A stretch of 64,000 nucleotides of DNA from G963665495 sp963677785 (GTDB taxonomy: Bacteria > Desulfobacterota > Desulfovibrionia > Desulfovibrionales > Desulfovibrionaceae): contig CAXXDH010000003.1 of the NCBI GenBank assembly GCA_963677785.2, forward strand, positions 620,001 through 684,000, given 5' to 3'. The position numbers and the translations under genes are program-made. A model generated the notes under the pieces. It saw only the letters and a program-made list of their open reading frames with translations, was not told the DNA's origin and did no database searches. Positions 26,932 through 34,860 of the stretch are shown piece after piece; position 1 is the stretch's first letter; each line of letters begins with the position of its first letter.

Positions 26932-27205
26932 CTCCGCTCCAAAGCTTGCGGCAATACGCCATGAGAGCTTGAACAAGTGGAATCATCTAATGAGAAGCCA
27001 CAACCCCTCGAAGAACAAACCTACCGCTGGATATAACGTTACCTTAGCAAACAGCCCATCAGGCCGAAGTCAAGCCGAATCCGTGTAAAACGGAAATAGT
27101 GGAGGGATGATACATCAAACAAGAAAAATTGTAAAAAAGTTTTAGAGATTCTTAAAACTCAAATTCAAGAAATTCCATAACAATCTATAAATAATGTATA
27201 AACGG

Positions 27206-27721
27206 TCAATGCCGCTGATGCAGAGCCAGTGCCAGGGCCGTTGTCAGCTTGACCAGTTCGCTATTGTTCTTGCGTATCGTTGCCGCCAGACGTTTTCCTA
27301 CCGCCACAAGCAAGCGGTTCCCCAAGGCGGGTTCCTGTTCCAGCAAAGCATAAAAACGCATGCGGTCGGTACGCAAAAAGACACAGGGTTCAAGGGTTTC
27401 CACCGTTGCCGAACGCACGTCGCTGTCCAGCAGAGCCATTTCACCGAACACAGGAAACATTCCGCTATCCAGGGTGGCGAGGATCTTGCGCGGGTCGTTC
27501 AGTTCCTGCAGGGGCAGCTGTACGCCGTTGATGATCATGGACTTGCTGATACGTACGCGTCCTTCCACCAGGATGAACATTTCGTCACCGGCATGGCCTT
27601 CGCCAAGAACCACTGTACCCGCATCAAAACGGACCGAGTCGAAAATTTCCTTGACCCGTTCCAACTCCTGGGCTTCGAGCTCCTGAAACAGCTCGATCTG
27701 CTTCCACTTCAGGCCGCTCAT
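27206..27721 (-). CDS. Stand-alone cyclic nucleotide-binding-domain protein
   Basis: A 171-residue protein with a cNMP/CRP-type sensory beta-roll at about 20-135 (FDAGTVVLGEGHAGDEMFILVEGRVRI, then GMFPVFGEMALLDSDVRSATVETLEP). The phosphate-binding cassette reads FGEMALLDSDVRSATV with both the Glu and the Arg (FGE and R-S-A), so binding of cAMP or cGMP is possible. The usual C-terminal DNA-binding helix-turn-helix is missing. Its start overlaps the stop of a K+ channel gene as ATGA, and together they look like the two halves of a cyclic-nucleotide-gated channel. Confidence 0.88.
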   Translation of the reverse strand: MSGLKWKQIELFQELEAQELERVKEIFDSVRFDAGTVVLGEGHAGDEMFILVEGRVRISKSMIINGVQLPLQELNDPRKILATLDSGMFPVFGEMALLDSDVRSATVETLEPCVFLRTDRMRFYALLEQEPALGNRLLVAVGKRLAATIRKNNSELVKLTTALALALHQRH

Positions 27722-28911
27722 TCGACTTCAGCCTTGGATTTGAGATAAAAGAGCCCGTCGTACAGCATCAGCTGTTCGGTGTCAGACGGATTCACCACCA
27801 CACTGCTGGAGCTTTCCTGGCCGAACTGCGTCTGCTTGCCCGACGCCGCGAACAATTCCAGGATAAACTTGTCCAGGGCCGACCCATCGTCCAGCACATC
27901 CTCCAGGCGCAGACTCTTTACTTCGCGACAGAGCGCTAAAGGCAGGGCGCCCTCGTTGGTGCGCAGCTGCTGCAGCAGAGCCCCCCAGTTAAGCTGCCGT
28001 TCGTCGGCGTTCAACCGTCTGTAGGAAAGCACGCCCGCGCTCTGCAGTCCGAGCAGGGTTTTGAGAAAGGGCCAAATGGACGGAGCCGCCCCCATATGCC
28101 CCAGGATATGGCTGGTCAGCTCACCTCGAACAATGGTCTCACCCACCCCGGCTCGCAGCAGGTGCTCGCGGTTTTCCGGCAGCACCACCTCGCCGTACAT
28201 GGGCAGCTTGGGCGCCATGCTGTGCAGCGTCAGCGCCGTATAAATACTGCGCTGATCCGCTTCCTGCGGCTGCAGATCCGACACGCTGAGAATAAAGGCC
28301 ACTGCTGCGTTCTCGGGCGAGGCCCTGTTCAGGATATTCTTCTGGCTGGTGTCGCCCACCACGAACTGCAGATGCTCGCCCATATCCAGAACATAGGCGA
28401 TGTTATCGCGGGTGTTTTCGTCCAGTTCACCCACAATGACTAGTTCCAGGGTCCGTGTGCCGAAATTCGAACGCAGGGTCCTGACCAGTTCGACAGCATA
28501 GTCGTTCCAGCCCAGTATGATGATGTGCCTGTAGAGATTCACCTGAAGCAGTCCTCCGCGCTTCTTGGCCTTGCGGTCCACCAGAAAAGAGGCCAGGTTG
28601 CCGGACAAGGCTGAGACTAGGCCGATGCCCGAGAGCATGACGATCATGCCCAATACGCGGCCCGGAAAACTCGCGGGCACCATATCTCCGTATCCGACCG
28701 TTGTCAGCGTAACCACGGACCAGTACAGCGCGCCGAACAGGCCCCCGGTAAATTCTGGTGCCTTGTCCGCGGCTTTGATTTCAAAAAAATAGTAGCCCAA
28801 ACTGGAGACGGCGAGCAAGCCCCCGGAAACAAGCACCAGCTTGCCGAAAGGAGAACGCAGCCAGTCATAGGCTCCGTCCAGCATTTTGAGGAACTGCTCT
28901 TTCCGTTTCAT
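27718..28911 (-). CDS. Two-transmembrane K+ channel with TrkA-N/RCK domain
   Basis: A 397-residue membrane protein. Two membrane helices (about 18-42 and 90-112) flank a pore with selectivity filter TTVGYGD in the segment ALYWSVVTLTTVGYGDMVP. A cytoplasmic Rossmann-like RCK/TrkA-N domain follows (about 128-250; HIIILGWNDYAVELVRTL). The C-terminal 130 residues do not carry a cyclic-nucleotide domain. Such channels conduct K+ gated by ligand binding to the RCK ring. The downstream gene encodes a separate cNMP-binding domain overlapping by 4 nt, and a third gene lies upstream in the same operon. Confidence 0.9.
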   Translation of the reverse strand: MKRKEQFLKMLDGAYDWLRSPFGKLVLVSGGLLAVSSLGYYFFEIKAADKAPEFTGGLFGALYWSVVTLTTVGYGDMVPASFPGRVLGMIVMLSGIGLVSALSGNLASFLVDRKAKKRGGLLQVNLYRHIIILGWNDYAVELVRTLRSNFGTRTLELVIVGELDENTRDNIAYVLDMGEHLQFVVGDTSQKNILNRASPENAAVAFILSVSDLQPQEADQRSIYTALTLHSMAPKLPMYGEVVLPENREHLLRAGVGETIVRGELTSHILGHMGAAPSIWPFLKTLLGLQSAGVLSYRRLNADERQLNWGALLQQLRTNEGALPLALCREVKSLRLEDVLDDGSALDKFILELFAASGKQTQFGQESSSSVVVNPSDTEQLMLYDGLFYLKSKAEVE

Positions 28912-28932
28912 AGTAAATCAACCGCGTCCGGC

Positions 28933-29691
28933 TCAGCCCTTCATTTCGCCGATCAGGCGCTCTTCCCTCAGGATGTCAGGATCTTCGGGCTTGAGTTCCT
29001 TGGCCTGGCGAATGGCCGCCATGGCTTCATGGGTCCAACCTCCCTGGCGCAGGCTTTGGGCGGCCAGAAGATACAGCATCCAGGGCTGGTCGCCGTAGAT
29101 GGTCGCCACCAGCTCATCGTAGTACTCGCTGAACACCTCGCGTACCAACCCGTTTTTGGCGAAGATGAACCGGGCCAGCAGCGCGTTGTTGGCATAACGC
29201 GTATAATAGGTGGGCAGCATGCGACGGCACTGGCTCATAATAAACCGGATACGTGTTATTTCCCTGCCGATGCTTTCCCTGGTTTGCCGCAGGACCTCGA
29301 TCAGATCATTGCAGAAACTGCGCTCGAATTCGGGCAATTGCCGCTGGTCCAGCTGATTGAACCAAGGCGTGTAGTAACGCAGCTGATAAGCGTCTTCCTT
29401 CAGCTTCATGGTCTCATGAAAGATGTAGCCCATGCCCCAGTCCAGAAACTTGCCGATCAGCACGTCGCCGGGGTCGTTTCTGAATATATGGTGCGCCGTG
29501 TCTTTCAGGCGCCAAAGCAGGCCCTTGTTCATCTCCAGGCCCAAAATATCCCGCAGTGCCTCAAACTCTATATAACCGCTCCGGTCGTATTCCTGGAAGC
29601 GTGTTTCCAGCTCGCGACTCGCCAGACAAAAATCACGCAACACATCTCTGACGAATTCGTAGCGTTTCGCTCTGATCCAAGCCTTGGACAT
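28933..29691 (-). CDS. Hypothetical helical protein, first gene of the channel operon
   Basis: A 252-residue, largely helical cytoplasmic protein. No known domain was recognised except a C-terminal TPR-like pair (AAQSLRQGGWTHEAMAAIRQAKELKPEDPD). No signal or transmembrane segment is visible. ATG 29691 has AAGGAG about 10 nt upstream, while the frame extends to 29850 without protein-like content. It ends 21 bp before the K+ channel start, so the three genes form an operon. A regulatory or assembly role for the channel is only inferred from position. Confidence 0.75.
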   Translation of the reverse strand: MSKAWIRAKRYEFVRDVLRDFCLASRELETRFQEYDRSGYIEFEALRDILGLEMNKGLLWRLKDTAHHIFRNDPGDVLIGKFLDWGMGYIFHETMKLKEDAYQLRYYTPWFNQLDQRQLPEFERSFCNDLIEVLRQTRESIGREITRIRFIMSQCRRMLPTYYTRYANNALLARFIFAKNGLVREVFSEYYDELVATIYGDQPWMLYLLAAQSLRQGGWTHEAMAAIRQAKELKPEDPDILREERLIGEMKG

Positions 29692-29982
29692 TCCGGTTCT
29701 ACTCCTTGCAGTGAATATCTCGCCGTCCTGAAAACCGCTGCGTACGCGCTCCCTGGAGCCCGCGGCTTTTCCCTGCTCCAGAATACAATTTTCAGAGATA
29801 TTGAATAAACGGCTTTTCAGCTCAATACCCGCCGCTTTCCTACCCGTCAAACAATAGCTTATATTCCAAGCGGATTTTCACCGCAATATGCCTTGCTGTA
29901 ACTTGCCATTCGCGGCACACTGGGGCATGAATTCCTCTTGTCGCGAACGCGATTCATATCAGTTCAATGCCTGGGAGCCCCA

Positions 29983-32130
29983 ATGAAGCTGCGCTGGAAA
30001 ACCTTTATCATCCTGATGTGCGCCGGAGTGCTTCCTCTGAGCCTGTTCGTTTTGTTCACGGCGGACAGCACCTCCAAAACCATCAGCGCCATTTCCTCCG
30101 CCACCAGAGAAAACGTCTCCCAGGAAGTCCAGCACGCCATCCTGCGTTCCGCTACTTCATTCGCCTCCTTGCTCGAACAGACAAAGCACGGGCTGGAATA
30201 CGCGGTCATGGATCTGGCCCAGGACGCCTCCAAAACTCTGTATTGCCCGACCCCACCCGAAAGCATGCCCCTTGCGCCTTATTTCCTGAACGATTTTAAG
30301 GAACCCGGACGCGCTCCGGCCAATCTGGGCGCAATCCCCGGATACAGCATCCTCTCTGAGGAACACCCTACGGATCTTATCGTCAGCCTGGAGCATCCGG
30401 TGGTCCTTTTGCCCAAAAACAGCTCCGGCGTGGACATACGCCTCGCTTCCCAGCTGCAGGCCCTTGCGCCTCCCCTCCGGCAGTTGCGCGACGTTTTCGG
30501 CAATGTCGTGCTCTGGATCAATGTGGTGTTGCACAACGGACTGGCCCTGAGCTATCCGGGGCACGCCATGCGGGAGCAGGATTTTGATCCGGAAAGCGCT
30601 TTCGAGCTGGCCAGAAAACACCCCTGGAGGAAGCTGACCTGGTCCTTGCCGGTCCTGGACCCGCGCACGCGTCAGGTCGTACTCAAGGTCTCCCATACGT
30701 TCACGACCCAAAAAACCGGGCAAAAAGGTGCAGTGAGCGTGGACGCCCGCCTCGAGTCCATCTTCCGTATCGAAGATATGGATGAAAGCTGGATCAATTT
30801 CATGCACTGCTATTTTGTCAGCATTCCCTTGAACAAACCGGACAAACTGGTGGTGGAAGCTGAACGGAAGGCGGGTCCGGATCAGCTGTGGCTAAAACCA
30901 AAAGAGATCAAACATCTCAGGGCGGACGATCCCGATGCCTTCGATGTGTTCATGCAGACTCTGCGTCATTCCACGGCCGGGAGTACGGTCATGACCTATC
31001 ACGGGGTGTCTTCCATCTGGGCTTTCGCCAAATTCGACCAGAATACCCGGCTGATCTTCCTTGCTCCCGCTTCCGTGGCTTTTGCCCTGCCCTACCGCGT
31101 CGACGCCATTTTCAAAAAGTTCACCATTTCGCAGCGCAACAGCATGCTGTTTTCCTCGCTCCTGGCCATTGCTCTGGCTTTTGGGCTGGCATATTTTGTG
31201 GCGAAAAAATTCGACCGCCAGCTTCGTGTGGTGGTGGACGCCTGGAGGCGGCTGGCTGCAGGCGATTTCAACGTGCGTATCAAATTGCCCAAACACAATG
31301 ACGAACGCGGGCAGCTTTTCGAATCCTTCAATGAAACCGTGCCCAAGCTGGCCGAATCCGTCCGCATGAGCCAGGATCTGAGCCTTGCCCAAGAGGTCCA
31401 GCACCAGCTCATGCCGCACCACGCGCCCGAACTGCCGGGCATCGACCTGGACGGCCTGAGCTTTTCCTGCGTCGAGACCGGCGGCGACTATTATGATTAT
31501 TTCATGCGCAACGAAATAGAAGCCTCACCCGGCAACAAACTGGCCGTGGTGGTCGGCGATGTCTCCGGGCACGGCGCCGGACCGGCCATGCTCATGGTCA
31601 CTGCCCGAGCTTTTTTACGGCAGCGGGCACGCCATTCGGGCAGTCCCGTGGAGGTTGTTGCAGAAGTCAACCGGCTTCTGAGCCATGACGTACGGGATTC
31701 CGGCCAGTTCATGACTCTGTTCTTTCTCGAACTGGATCCTGAAAGCCTGGAAATCACCTGGGTCCGTGCCGGGCACGAGCCCGCATTTCTGTATGATACG
31801 ACCACCGACACGTTCGAGGAGCTCGCCGGCAGGGGCATCTCTCTGGGTATCATCGGTTCCTACCGCTATGTGCAGCACCTGCGCAGCCTCAAACCGGGCC
31901 AGCTTGTAATCATCGGCACGGACGGCATCTGGGAAACCCGCGACAAATATAAAAACATGTTCGGCAAGGAGCGCTTCAAGGAGTGCATCCGCCAGAACGC
32001 CCGTTCCAGTTGCCGCGACATCATCCACTCGGTGCTGTCCGAACTCGAAGCCTTTAGCGGCAATCTGGACTTCGAAGACGACGTGACCATGGTCGTGCTC
32101 AAAGTACTGCCCGAGGAAACCACTAGTTAA
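29983..32130 (+). CDS. Membrane-bound PP2C (SpoIIE/RsbU-type) phosphatase with HAMP
   Basis: A 715-residue sensor phosphatase. A first membrane helix (about 7-27) precedes a large periplasmic sensor region of Cache-like character (to about 385), a second helix (386-408), a HAMP linker (about 408-460, AWRRLAAGDFNVRIKLP) and a PP2C-type domain. The latter starts LAQEVQHQLMP, has GGDYYDYF and GDVSGHGAGPAML with metal-binding aspartates, and ends in GTDGIWE. Such proteins dephosphorylate anti-sigma antagonists in partner-switching systems; no antagonist gene is adjacent. ATG 29983 has GGGAG upstream. The first two codons of the pair of alternative starts are not conserved in appearance. Confidence 0.9.
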   Translation: MKLRWKTFIILMCAGVLPLSLFVLFTADSTSKTISAISSATRENVSQEVQHAILRSATSFASLLEQTKHGLEYAVMDLAQDASKTLYCPTPPESMPLAPYFLNDFKEPGRAPANLGAIPGYSILSEEHPTDLIVSLEHPVVLLPKNSSGVDIRLASQLQALAPPLRQLRDVFGNVVLWINVVLHNGLALSYPGHAMREQDFDPESAFELARKHPWRKLTWSLPVLDPRTRQVVLKVSHTFTTQKTGQKGAVSVDARLESIFRIEDMDESWINFMHCYFVSIPLNKPDKLVVEAERKAGPDQLWLKPKEIKHLRADDPDAFDVFMQTLRHSTAGSTVMTYHGVSSIWAFAKFDQNTRLIFLAPASVAFALPYRVDAIFKKFTISQRNSMLFSSLLAIALAFGLAYFVAKKFDRQLRVVVDAWRRLAAGDFNVRIKLPKHNDERGQLFESFNETVPKLAESVRMSQDLSLAQEVQHQLMPHHAPELPGIDLDGLSFSCVETGGDYYDYFMRNEIEASPGNKLAVVVGDVSGHGAGPAMLMVTARAFLRQRARHSGSPVEVVAEVNRLLSHDVRDSGQFMTLFFLELDPESLEITWVRAGHEPAFLYDTTTDTFEELAGRGISLGIIGSYRYVQHLRSLKPGQLVIIGTDGIWETRDKYKNMFGKERFKECIRQNARSSCRDIIHSVLSELEAFSGNLDFEDDVTMVVLKVLPEETTS

Positions 32131-32168
32131 GCACCCGGCCGGGCCCTCTTTCAAAAGAGCCTGACTAC

Positions 32169-33254
32169 TCAGCATTCCCCAATGGGCCCCTTTCCTTTCC
32201 GGCTGTTCCAGGCCAGACCGATACCCAGCAGTACGCCGCACAACAGGAAAAACTGAACGCGCGTCATCACAGAAACGTTTTGCAGCCGAAATTCTGCAAG
32301 AATCCATTGCGCTATGTAACCGGAAATGTGTGATGTCACATGCATGGTGTCGAACCAGAAATAGCTTGCCGGTGTCCCATGACCATTATAACTAGCGTCG
32401 GTCACGTTGGTCAGGCCATATTCAGGCGGATGGTCATAAACGTATTCAAGTTTGCTGAAAAGATCCGTTCGAACAATGGTAAGTTCAGGACACGCACTTT
32501 GCAAAACAGCCAACTCGGCATCCAGCTTGCTATTGAAGGAAACAAGCCACTCACGGGCCTGGGCGGGTGTGATATCCCCCGAGTCCCTGACTCCTGGCGA
32601 CAGGTGAACCGGTATCGTAGTAGGTATGATGAAATGCTTCGCTCCCATGGCCTGCAAAGCCACCACGCTTTCTATGACGTATTGCGCAATAGTGCTCGTG
32701 TCCGGCGGAGATGCCAAGTGCGAGAGCAGATCATTGTGCCCCGTGGATATCAGAACCACGTCTTGCGCTGAAAAAGTAAACCCGGGATTTTCAGCACTGA
32801 AAAGCACGATTTGTTCCTGCAAATTCGGAACACCGTATTTTTCCGAATTCCCTGATCCAGATTCCCCTCCGCCGAAAGCTGCATTGGTTCCACCCAACAT
32901 ATAGGCGGCACTGCCCCATTGGGTATAGGCGTCCGCAAGCTGGTCCAGATAGTTGGGGCCGTCGCAAAAACGTCCTTGCCAATAGCCGAGTGCCGCATCC
33001 GGAGTGGCCCTCTCACTGAAATAATAGGCATTGCCCGTATCGATACCACTGTCCCCGAAGGCGTACAGCATGCCTGCTTGTGAGGCTGCAGCATACCCCG
33101 AACAGAACAAAACAACGAACAGTACGGATGCGACGTTCCACGCAAAACGTTTTTTACGACAAGACAAGCACAGGAAGAAAGTATGCAAGAACATGGCAGA
33201 GCTTTTGTGTTTGATGGATGCATGATCCGGTTGTATTGCTTTCAAGGGACGCAT
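32169..33254 (-). CDS. SGNH/GDSL-like lipase/esterase, exported
   Basis: A 361-residue exported hydrolase. After a basic N-terminus a signal-like helix (VASVLFVVLFCSGYAAAS) leads to block I, LYAFGDSGIDTGNA, with nucleophile Ser in GDSG where GDSL is usual. Gly/Asn of blocks II and III lie in LGGTNAAFGG and STGHNDLL, and block V Asp/His in WFDTMHVTSH. This resembles the thermolabile hemolysin/lecithinase branch. The C-terminus has a membrane helix followed by a basic tail (LLCGVLLGIGLAW, then NSRKGKG), so it is probably anchored in the cytoplasmic membrane. Neither start codon candidate has a good Shine-Dalgarno sequence. The substrate is unknown. Confidence 0.82.
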   Translation of the reverse strand: MRPLKAIQPDHASIKHKSSAMFLHTFFLCLSCRKKRFAWNVASVLFVVLFCSGYAAASQAGMLYAFGDSGIDTGNAYYFSERATPDAALGYWQGRFCDGPNYLDQLADAYTQWGSAAYMLGGTNAAFGGGESGSGNSEKYGVPNLQEQIVLFSAENPGFTFSAQDVVLISTGHNDLLSHLASPPDTSTIAQYVIESVVALQAMGAKHFIIPTTIPVHLSPGVRDSGDITPAQAREWLVSFNSKLDAELAVLQSACPELTIVRTDLFSKLEYVYDHPPEYGLTNVTDASYNGHGTPASYFWFDTMHVTSHISGYIAQWILAEFRLQNVSVMTRVQFFLLCGVLLGIGLAWNSRKGKGPIGEC

Positions 33255-33538
33255 GGTAATTACTCACGTTACTTGATTCTGCTCTGCGCCATGATATCCG
33301 CCAGACCAAAGTCGAACCACAGCCGCCGCAGTCACCCCGGTGCATTCAATCTATAAAGTCAGCTGCGACGATTGCTTCCTGAAACGTCTTTTAGCCAGAA
33401 TGGTGCCAAATCCTTACACAAAAGCATAACAACCTTGAATAGAAGGAAAAGGTTCCACAAACACAGGGACAATACGACTATTTGCGGCAGTGACTCTGAA
33501 TAGAAGTAGTTCTAAAATACGATGTTTAGTAGTTGCCC

Positions 33539-33542
33539 TTTA
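33539..33542. repeat. Target-site duplication, left copy (TTTA)
   Basis: TTTA directly precedes the left inverted repeat of the IS5-like element and is repeated directly after its right end (34756-34759), fitting the 4-bp duplications of this family. Confidence 0.7.
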
Positions 33543-33694
33543 GGAAGCACTGATCAATAAGAGTCTCCTGAACTTGTCGCCGAATATTTTCAAAAATTCA
33601 GAGTCGGGAGCCCTTTTTTGTCAAATTTTCCTCGATTTTTACTGTTATTTTACCTGAATAACGCCCTTTTATCCGGAAGAGGGCGCACGTCTCC

Positions 33695-34147
33695 TCAGGC
33701 TGGCAGTGGCCTGCCAGCCCGGATGCACATCAAGATGTTCGCGCTGGTGAACAGCATATGCAACCGGTGCGTATTTTTAGCTAGGCCACGGTAGACTGCC
33801 TTGCTGTACCCAAAGAAGCGTTTGACGATCAGGAACGGGTGCTCCACCTTGCAACGGACCGAGGATTTGCGCCGCTCGATTTGTTTCTCCCAATTGGGCA
33901 GATAGTCAGGAACCTTCTGCACGCTCCCCACTCGCCGATTGATTCGGTAGTCAATGGAGCAAAAATGCTCATTACCGGCTATTTCCTCTCGCTTTTCAAT
34001 GCCAGTGTATCCAGCATCCCCATAGACAACCTCATCGTCTTCACGCAGGAGGCGTGATGCCATCTTTATGTCATGAACATCGGCGGCAGTGGTTTTCAGG
34101 CTGTGTACATAGCCGCTGCCCGCGTCCACGCCAATGTGGGACTTCAT
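33695..34147 (-). pseudogene. IS5-type transposase, C-terminal part (frame 2)
   Basis: 150 codons of the DDE catalytic half: KSHIGVDAGSGYVHSLK (first Asp), YGDAGYTGIEKREE (second Asp) and KVEHPFLIVKRFFGYSKAVYRGLAKN (the Glu/C-terminal region). It is out of frame with the N-terminal part. A -1 shift, or one inserted A, at the A6 run near 34172 would join the two halves as HQTKKSNQYYFGMKSHIG. Without that event the element makes no complete transposase. Confidence 0.85.
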
Positions 34148-34674
34148 GCCGAAATAATACTGGTTGCTTTTTTGGTCTGGTGCATCTCGGGATCACGCTC
34201 TTTCTTTTCATTTTTGGTCGAGCTCGGAGCCTGAATGAGCGTGGCATCCACAATGCTGCCGCCGCGCATCAGATAACCGCACTTTTCAAGCGTGGAGGTA
34301 AATGCCTGGAAAAAAACCTTGGCAATATTGTGTTCTTCCAACAAATGCCGAAACTTGAGCAACGTTGTGGCATCCGGCACCTGTTCGTCGACAAAATTGA
34401 TTTTCATGAACCAGCGCAAAGCGTAGCTGTCATAAATGGCATCTTCCACGCCTTCATCCGAAAGGTTGAACCAGCACTGTAAAAGATACATGCGCAGCAT
34501 TTTTTCGATGCCCATGGGCGGACGTCCGCGCCTACCCCTCGGGTAGTAAGGCTCAATGTAGGACACCCATTCTTCCCAGGGGATGAACTCATCCATAGCC
34601 CGCAAAAATTCTTCACGTTTTGTCATCCGTTTGCGCAAACTGTATTCGACGTCACTAAAACTGAGCTGTTTCAT
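34144..34674 (-). pseudogene. IS5-type transposase, N-terminal part (frame 1)
   Basis: 176 codons with the IS5 N-terminal domain: LRAMDEFIPWEEWVSYIEPYYP, GRPPMGIEKMLRMYLLQCWFNLSDEG and RWFMKINFVDEQVPDATTLLKFRHLLEE, ending GGSIVDATLIQAPSST. The frame runs out in ATSIISA shortly after the A6 run, where a normal protein would continue into the catalytic half encoded in the next frame. Confidence 0.85.
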
Positions 34675-34755
34675 GAATTCCTCCCATGGATGAGAGGACT
34701 ATAATGGAAAATCAGTCGGTTGACGATCATAAAGCAGGATTAAATCAGCGGTTCC

Positions 34756-34759
34756 TTTA
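34756..34759. repeat. Target-site duplication, right copy (TTTA)
   Basis: Direct repeat of the TTTA at 33539-33542 on the other side of the element. Confidence 0.7.
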
Positions 34760-34860
34760 GTCTCGGGCTAAAACCACGTACGGTACAGAATGGATCTGGA
34801 AAGAGGCCCTGGCACGTCCGCACCAAGGCCTCTTTGTCCGTCAAAGGCGTTCTCTCAAGC

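Larger units (their letters stand above)
33543..34755 (-). mobile_element. IS5-family insertion sequence, 1213 bp, with frameshifted transposase
   Basis: The ends are imperfect inverted repeats. Left reads GGAAGCACTGATCAATAAG, and the reverse complement of the right end reads GGAACCGCTGATTTAATCC, sharing the GGAA-C-CTGAT core. Flanking TTTA copies mark the insertion. Length, ends and transposase (two open frames on the minus strand) all match IS5-type elements. A short CGCCCT/AGGGCG hairpin lies just past the transposase stop. A fresh-looking target duplication suggests a recent insertion. Confidence 0.88.

Noticed and set aside
26990..27085. A YNVTL segment resembling the start of the IS630 fragment
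   Set aside because: The similarity is only five residues at protein level and weak at DNA level; the adjoining sequence does not continue the match.
34144..34180. Classic tandem-slip programmed frameshift in the IS5 transposase
   Set aside because: The A6 run is present but in the zero frame the codons are AAA AAA GCA preceded by C, so the standard X-XXY-YYZ slip is not satisfied. A simple one-base loss or transcriptional slippage remains possible.
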